A DNA stretch of 64,000 nt, from contig NC_029541.1 in assembly GCF_001577835.2 (NCBI RefSeq), positions 4,397,141 through 4,461,140 of the forward strand. The letters are read 5' to 3'. The notes under the pieces were generated by a model. It saw only the letters and a list, made by a program, of their open reading frames with translations. It was not told the origin of the DNA and made no database searches. The position numbers and the translations under genes are program-made. This DNA is from Coturnix japonica. Its lineage: Eukaryota > Chordata > Aves > Galliformes > Phasianidae. Of the stretch, positions 59,201 to 64,000 are shown in pieces; positions within the stretch are counted from its first letter, which is position 1, and each line of letters starts with the position of its first letter.

Positions 59201-62200
59201 AGCTGCATCCCGGGGCCTTTGCTCAGTGATCCATACTGGAGGCTCTGACACCCAAACCCTGCAGGAGCGGGTCCTGCTGTGCCCAGCAGAGCCAGATCTG
59301 CCTTGGGGTGATGGGCACTGTGCACAAGCAGGCTGCTGCCCAGACCAGGGCTGGGGATGTTGCCCTCAGCATCACGCTGCCTTCAGTCTGGAAATCTGTG
59401 ATGAGTTCAGTTATCACATCATGGTTCTTCCCCAGCTGGGAGCCAACCCTATGGACGCACAGGGTGCTGCAGACACCAGGCATCGCTCTGCTTGGCCCCA
59501 GAGCCCCAAGGGCCGGCAGGCACCTGGTTCTGCAGGACTTTGAGGCTTTCAAGGGAACACAGTGCAGCAGTGGGACAGGCTGGACCCGCTCGCCTGCTTT
59601 CTGCCAACCTCTGGGAAGTGATGCAAGGAGAGAAACTGCACTGAGCTCCAGGCGAGGAAGTGAGGAGCGTGTCCCCACCTGAGTCTGAGCTGCTGGGAGC
59701 TGGGTGCAGGAATGCAGCAACCACGCAATGTGGGGAGAACGCAGAGCTGGGGACAGGACAGGTGCAGTGGGCACATAGCACTGCACTGCCCTGGGGACTC
59801 ATGCAGCTGACAGACAGAGCTACATGCTGTCGTACTGCAGAGGGTTTGCAACAAGAGAGATCCTACTTGCAGCTCCAGCTGCTCTCTGGAGGAGGGGAAA
59901 ATTCCTCTCCATCACTCGGCAGAATGGAATTTGGCCTCGGTGCTGATGGATTGGGACCCCAGGGACCCTGGTGCTGCTGCGTCCTTGGCAGTGGGGCTGG
60001 AGCAGCAGCCAATGTCCCAACGCACAGACAACGGCACAGCGGGACCTCTGCTGTCACCCTCTATCAGGACCTCAAAATGCAGCCAGGCCCTGAGCTGCAG
60101 CACCAGGCTCCCAACAAAAATTCAGTATGTAAGTTCTCCACCGTGACTAAAGGTCTCCAAGGAAGCATCTGACCCACACAGCCTGTTTTCAGCACAGGAG
60201 CCTCCTAAAGGTGCCAGCTCCATCACCTGCAGGTTCTGCACCCAGTGCCACCGCTGTGCCACGCAGCGCTGCAGACCTGCCAAGCTAAAAGTCTTAATTA
60301 GTTAATGACCTCAGAGCAGTTTCCCTGTCTTCAATGCTCCAATTACATGCTCTGCAGGAATGCAAAGTAGTATTTTTCTTTAAGTGATCCTCCGGACCAG
60401 CATTATTCAGTTGAGAATTGCTGAAAGCAGACAGGATCCTGACACGGTGGACATGAGTCACCTGGGTTGCTGCTGGGGCAGGGATGCGCTTCCCCCAACA
60501 CCACGCAGAGCTCCCTCTGCTATCAGGGCTTTCATTTCCCAGGTGCTAATGAGAGAATGCCATGGGTGTCCGAGCAGCTGGAGGAAGACATTGCAGGCTG
60601 AGGGCACTGCTCATGCTTTGCCGCTTCGAAGCGCCCTGCAGTGTGATCCTGCATGCTGCTGCCCGCAGCGCATGTGAGCATCTGGTTAGCTTTAAGCCCT
60701 GCAGCAGTTCCAGCGGGGCTTTCTGCATGCTTCCAAACCGAGCACAAAGTGATTCCCTGGCCCCCAGCCAGCGTGAGGCAGAGCCTTCGCCGGAGGTCAG
60801 GGGAAGCAGCTCTTCCAACACTGCAATCCACGGCCGCTGGACACCCCTGACCCCCCCGGGGACAGCGGTCAGCTGGGGCTGTCCTGCAGGAGAGGAGGAG
60901 GACAGCAGAACTTGCCACCAGGCACGGGGCTGGGTCAGCCCCTCAGGCTCAGGATGGGCAGGGTGCCCATGGGGCGGCTGCCCTGGCAGAGCAAATGGAG
61001 CAAAAATAAAGCAAGGGAGCCACAAAAATGCAGCCGCTGCCCCAGCACCACGAGGATGCTGCTGACAGCCTGGTGAGTGTCTCCTCCCCATGTCCTGACC
61101 CAGGGTGGCTGCAGTTGCCCTTTTACCAGCTGTGTTTCCCTCAGCCGCTCCACCCTGTACATCCACCTGCAATCACAATTGCAGCCATCAAAGGTGTTAT
61201 TTCACGCTAAACAGCCAACTGCCATACAGGCAGGTTTACCACCTCTGCCAGCCCCCAGTGCCAGTCCCTGGGCTCCTTGGATGGTGGGGACAGGGCAGCT
61301 CAACCCCGAGCAGCATCTCACTGCTCCTGGCTGGCTCTTGCTATTCGATGCTGGCCCAGCAGGGACACAAGCCGAGATGGGGACACCACTGGCATCCACC
61401 TTTTGACATCTCGAAGAACCTCCTCCTATTTGGTCCGTCTTCAACATCTGAGCGTGTTTGGGTATTTTGGCTCGGCGTTCCCCCATCTTGCTGTGAGCAC
61501 ACACGAGTTCCCCACCCTGCAGTGAGATGTTTTTCCTCCTTCAGAGCAAACACCCGGCGGCTGCTTTGTGCCCCCACTGTGACTGGGAGCAGAGGGGGAG
61601 GTCAGTCCAGGGGGCTACAGGGCACGGGGAAGCCAGAAGCACCAGAACATTGGGTGTATGCCCTAACAGGACACATGGAAACTCAATATAATCCCATAAT
61701 AACCCCACAATGCCCCCGAGACCAAAACCTCTGCCATAGGGGAGGAAAGATGGAGGGAGCCCTTCCGGCAGGATGCTCAGCTGGGCACACAGCACCCAGC
61801 TGGGGCTGGCAGAGCTATTTGCCTTGCAAATAAACCAAATAAGGTCCCAAACAGGCGGCAGCAGGGCTGGGGAGAAGCACTCTCAGTGAGTCACCCAGTC
61901 CCTTATCACAGGAGTGATTTAAGGTGCGGTTGGGTCTCCCAGGTCGTGGGGCATACAGGAAAACAGAGGGTAGGAAATAACCCAGAGAAAACAGAGCCAT
62001 GGGAAAAGCGGGCCCAGCAAAAGCCACAGTGGGGCCTAAAGCACAACCTGCCTTCCAAGTGTGTGTAAGCGGGACTAGAGAAGCATCCTGCAGAAAAGGC
62101 AGCCAGAGCCACAAAGGGGCTGGAGCCTGAAAGTATCTGAACATCTCTTTGTTTGGCTCCTGGCAAGCCATTGGGACATGCTGCGTGGGCTAATAACGGG

Positions 62201-63354
62201 GCTGGCTCTGCTGGAGCTCCTCCACCTACAATCTCACAGCCAGGATGGGAAGGTGCTGAGTGCACAGACCCCACCACGGAGACCCCTCCCAGTGGGACCC
62301 CAGGGTGAGGGCTGAGCACGACAAGGCTGCATCCCACACATGTCAGCACCGTATACACGTGGGGTTTTGTACCTGCGCCCACCAGCACAGCTCTGGGCAG
62401 CCTCCTGCTGCTGGCCAGGCATGGCTCCAGCGGGCAACATCCGAGAGGCTGTGTGTGCCCCGCAGTGGGTGTGTGTACACGTGTAGGCGACGTATGTACG
62501 TCTCCAGTTCTACACAGGCATGTGGGAGCAAGTGCATTCAGCACAGATTATAGAGCCGGGCTGCTCCTGCCCCAGGAATCCCATCCAAGTCCGCATTCCT
62601 GCCTGATCTCAGCCTCTCCTACATGTACCATGGGGCAAGTACTGGCACAGACCCACGTACCAGGAGCAGCATCAGGCTCGGTGCTCAGGGATGCAGGAGA
62701 GCTTTGGGTCCCTGCTTTGTGCAGCCCAGGGGTTTTGACCCAGTGTTATTTTAGCATGAAAGCAGCAGGAACAAGGGACAGGTCCCTGGGGTCGGGCTGC
62801 AAGATCCCCCCTGTTCTAGTGCACCTGGGGGCTGCAAGGATACAGCTGGGAGCTGCCCACACCCTGCTCCCCCCAACCACTCCAGCCCTCGAGGTGGGCA
62901 GCAGGGGCCATCAGGACAGCAGCCTGCAGCCATACAGGGCCAGGCTGGGAGCCCTCCTGCTGCCACCCCCACCAGCCCATCCTGCTCAGTGCTGTGCGCA
63001 GCCCCACGGACCCTCCTGCTGTTTGAGCCCACCTTAACCCTCTAAAGATGGGAAAATCACTTCTGTCCACAGCTGCCGTGGGTTGTGGGGCCAAATCACA
63101 CCCCAACAGCAACCAACAAAGGCAAAGGGGATTCCATACCCTGCCCTCCCCACGCCCAACACCTGTAAAGGGTTTTCAATCCCTTCTTCCCACCCAGCTC
63201 CACCTTCCCTTCCCCGTTTCCCCCAGGATCAAACCCGCGGTGCCGGGTTTTGGGGGCTCACTCACCCCAAAGTGCTGATGAAGCCATTGACGGAGCCCTC
63301 GGCGTACAGGGACACGATGTCCCCGATGTGCAGGAAACTCGACATCTCATTCAT
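31251..63354 (-). CDS. ITPR3: Inositol 1,4,5-trisphosphate receptor type 3 (ITPR3), 58 exons
   Basis: Tetrameric IP3-gated Ca2+ channel of the ER membrane. I traced 58 coding exons from the ATG at 63354-63352 to the TAA at 31253-31251. Splice borders keep phase throughout and total 2664 aa (human about 2671). Order: suppressor beta-trefoil, IP3-binding core, large armadillo/alpha-solenoid region, six membrane segments with selectivity filter GGGVGD (2466-2471), zinc-binding linker (Cys2531, Cys2534, His2551, His2556) and C-terminal coiled coil. The start gives [20 protein letters not shown] with A at -3. The type 3 call rests on RTTLRQ (266-271; type 1 has Gly where this has Leu), on type 3-like sequence throughout and on synteny. 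Introns are compact except the first two (4.3 and 2.3 kb), as on microchromosomes. No disabling change was seen. Exon coordinates are in the four block entries. Confidence 0.97.
34255..34340 (-). mobile_element. CR1 LINE 3'-end fragment
   Basis: The plus strand reads CATAGAATGG, then GGAAGGGACCTTAAAGAT, then CCCCTGCCATGGGC. This is the reverse complement of the conserved 3' terminus of avian CR1 elements, whose end is (ATTCTATG)n. Only about 85 bases are recognisable and they are diverged, so it is an old 5'-truncated copy. It lies in ITPR3 intron 52 in the same orientation as the gene. Confidence 0.85.
37708..38091 (-). other. ITPR3: GC-AG intron in ITPR3 (intron 47)
   Basis: Exon 47 must end ...SQIE at 38092 to join [10 protein letters not shown] in exon 48 in phase 0. 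The next gene-strand bases are GCAAGA, not GT, and the 3' end is TGCAG. This fits the known GC-AG class, which requires a strong remaining donor (here GAG/GCAAGA). Confidence 0.85.
38613..43951 (-). CDS. ITPR3: ITPR3 exons 32-46: solenoid region, second half
   Basis: Exons: 43951-43826, 43563-43438, 43321-43201, 42521-42337, 42228-42080, 41914-41806, 41663-41573, 41358-41189, 40517-40343, 40261-40077, 39770-39570, 39493-39383, 39306-39211, 39010-38909, 38699-38613 (about residues 1408-2085). They encode the rest of the regulatory solenoid, including the RIH-associated segment ([45 protein letters not shown]). A variable linker sits at exons 38-41 (DAAGGQDQDW; PRGETFMM-type stretch after TKG), where sequence differs most from human. 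The region transmits IP3 and Ca2+ signals to the pore (family knowledge). Confidence 0.93.
44045..48957 (-). CDS. ITPR3: ITPR3 exons 17-31: solenoid region, first half
   Basis: Exons: 48957-48838, 48677-48495, 48407-48156, 48011-47867, 47717-47570, 47288-47092, 46983-46854, 46621-46564, 46354-46189, 46056-45892, 45723-45655, 45242-45117, 44982-44860, 44722-44522, 44296-44045. They encode the armadillo-like/alpha-solenoid regulatory part (about residues 629-1407). Recognisable stretches include [64 protein letters not shown] and [13 protein letters not shown]. Exons are separated by introns mostly under 400 bases. The Lys/Glu-rich end of exon 26 ([10 protein letters not shown]) differs from the mammalian sequence. 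Confidence 0.93.
49087..53511 (-). CDS. ITPR3: ITPR3 exons 8-16: IP3-binding core
   Basis: Exons: 53511-53365, 53187-53092, 51973-51923, 51401-51259, 51126-51027, 50779-50619, 49917-49776, 49557-49396, 49259-49087 (residues 238 to about 628). Counting codons puts the ligand-contact residues where the family has them: Arg266, Thr267, Thr268 and Arg270 in the second beta-trefoil, and Arg503, Lys507, Arg510, Tyr567, Arg568 and Lys569 in the alpha-helical half. All are present, so IP3 binding should be intact. The short exon 10 (17 codons, starting ENPSYKGD) and the start of exon 11 (Gly/Ser/Arg-rich) are the most divergent part. Confidence 0.95.
50594..50599 (-). terminator. Intronic poly(A) signal AATAAA in ITPR3 intron 13
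   Basis: On the gene strand AATAAA lies 20 bases after the end of exon 13 (50619), in the A-rich start of the intron. If used, the transcript would encode about 469 residues ending within the binding core. Only the hexamer is seen. Confidence 0.25.
54168..63354 (-). CDS. ITPR3: ITPR3 exons 1-7: suppressor domain
   Basis: Exons in gene order: 63354-63266, 58924-58854, 56555-56434, 54967-54881, 54744-54586, 54470-54372, 54251-54168 (residues 1-237). They encode the N-terminal beta-trefoil (MIR-type) suppressor domain that lowers IP3 affinity and couples binding to gating. Recognisable stretches are [46 protein letters not shown] and [16 protein letters not shown]. Intron 1 (58925-63265) and intron 2 (56556-58853) hold no recognisable gene or interspersed repeat. 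Intron 2 contains a 24-bp duplication. Confidence 0.95.
56901..56948. repeat. 24-bp perfect tandem duplication
   Basis: Two identical 24-bp copies beginning AGGCTGCAGGACTGGG at 56901-56924 and 56925-56948, in ITPR3 intron 2. A recent duplication, likely length-polymorphic. Confidence 0.9.
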
Positions 63355-64000
63355 GGTTGCCCTCGAGTCGGCTCAGCGCCTTTTCTTCCCGACGTCACCT
63401 CCGCGGGCACGAATGGACCATGGAGCAAGCGGGGCTCAGGGTCGTGCCCGGGGTCCCTGTGCCCGGGGGTTCTCCCAGCCCGGCTCTCGCTCTCTGCCCC
63501 TCTCCCGTTCCCTGCCGAGCAGCGGAGGGGAGCAGGACGCCCTGCTCAACTTTTACATGTGCCGCGCAGGACTCGAGCCAAGGGAGCCGGGCAGCGGGAG
63601 GAGGAGGAGGAGGAGAGAGGGAGGAAGAGGCTCAAGAGAAGCACTGCATGAGGTCTGTCCGTCCGTCCGTCCGTTCCTCCGTCTCCCCACAGCTTTCTAC
63701 CTGCAGCCAATAGAGAGCAATCAGGAAGTCCTGCTCGAAAAAGCATGCAAATATTTTTGGCCTGGGAGGAGAACCGAAGCGGCACGGCGAAGTGGGGGGG
63801 GGGGGGATACCCAAAATGAGGCCCCACCCTCTGCTCCCCGCCTCCCGGCTTAGGGGAGCGTGGGCTTGGAGGGGAGGGAGGGGGTCGGCTCCCCGCTGCC
63901 GTCGGTCCCCGTGTCGCCGTGTCGCCGTGCTGGGACGCGGGGCTCCCCGCAGCCAGGAGGAAGCGCTGTGAGCTTTGCCCGCACCCACCCTGTGCTCACC
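63355..64000 (-). promoter_or_regulatory. ITPR3 5' UTR and promoter region
   Basis: GC- and CpG-rich sequence upstream of the start codon, expected to hold the 5' UTR and promoter. Features on the gene strand are an exact octamer ATTTGCAT (63752-63745), a C-run opposite a long G-run near 63793-63806, and a GGAC tetranucleotide run opposite CCGT repeats at 63656-63675. No convincing TATA box at a sensible distance. I could not tell whether the last 100 bases belong to another gene; in human BAK1 lies further upstream of ITPR3. Confidence 0.5.
63656..63675. repeat. (CCGT)n microsatellite
   Basis: About four and a half CCGT units in the ITPR3 5' flank, with decayed units continuing to about 63685. 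Confidence 0.75.

Noticed and set aside
63083-63853. 256-codon + strand frame over ITPR3 exon 1 and promoter
   Set aside because: Rich in Arg, Ser and Pro because of CpG-rich and simple-repeat sequence, and antisense to a verified exon. A divergent gene cannot be ruled out but has no support.

Overview
The window looks like part of a GC-rich, compact bird chromosome, most likely a microchromosome and probably chicken or another galliform. Four vertebrate protein-coding genes can be read exon by exon. The only clear interspersed repeat is one CR1 LINE fragment, and the introns in the right half are very short. I have no database access, so the species is an inference.

Layout, left to right: (1) 1-1870, no recognisable gene, one short tandem repeat. 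(2) LEMD2, + strand, CDS 2117-10823 in nine exons, with a promoter carrying an array of YY1-type ATGG sites and a 3' UTR to about 12.56 kb. (3) 12.57-18.74 kb, intergenic, no gene recognised. (4) IP6K3, + strand, CDS 18843-25022 in five coding exons; one intron has the signature of a U12-type (minor spliceosome) intron. (5) UQCC2, + strand, CDS 26742-29301 in four exons, with an NRF-1/E-box/YY1-type promoter. (6) ITPR3, - strand, CDS 63354-31251 in 58 coding exons, filling half the window and lying tail-to-tail with UQCC2. (7) 63.36-64 kb, the GC-rich 5' flank of ITPR3.

The order LEMD2-IP6K3-UQCC2-ITPR3, with the first three on one strand and ITPR3 on the other, is the arrangement I know from human 6p21.31, read from the other end. 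This supports calling the inositol kinase IP6K3 and the IP3 receptor type 3. The genes do not form a pathway in the bacterial sense. Two touch inositol phosphate biology (IP6K3 makes 5-InsP7; ITPR3 is the IP3-gated ER Ca2+ channel), one is an inner nuclear membrane LEM protein, and one is a complex III assembly factor.

The most unusual thing seen is in LEMD2. Its first exon encodes a linker with degenerate Trp-centred repeats of about 29 residues, making the predicted protein about 711 aa against about 503 aa in human. Other points worth checking are the U12-type intron of IP6K3, a tandem pair of IRF/ISRE-like sites in an IP6K3 intron, the YY1-site array before LEMD2, and a GC-AG intron and an intronic poly(A) signal in ITPR3. 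I found no wholly new gene system.
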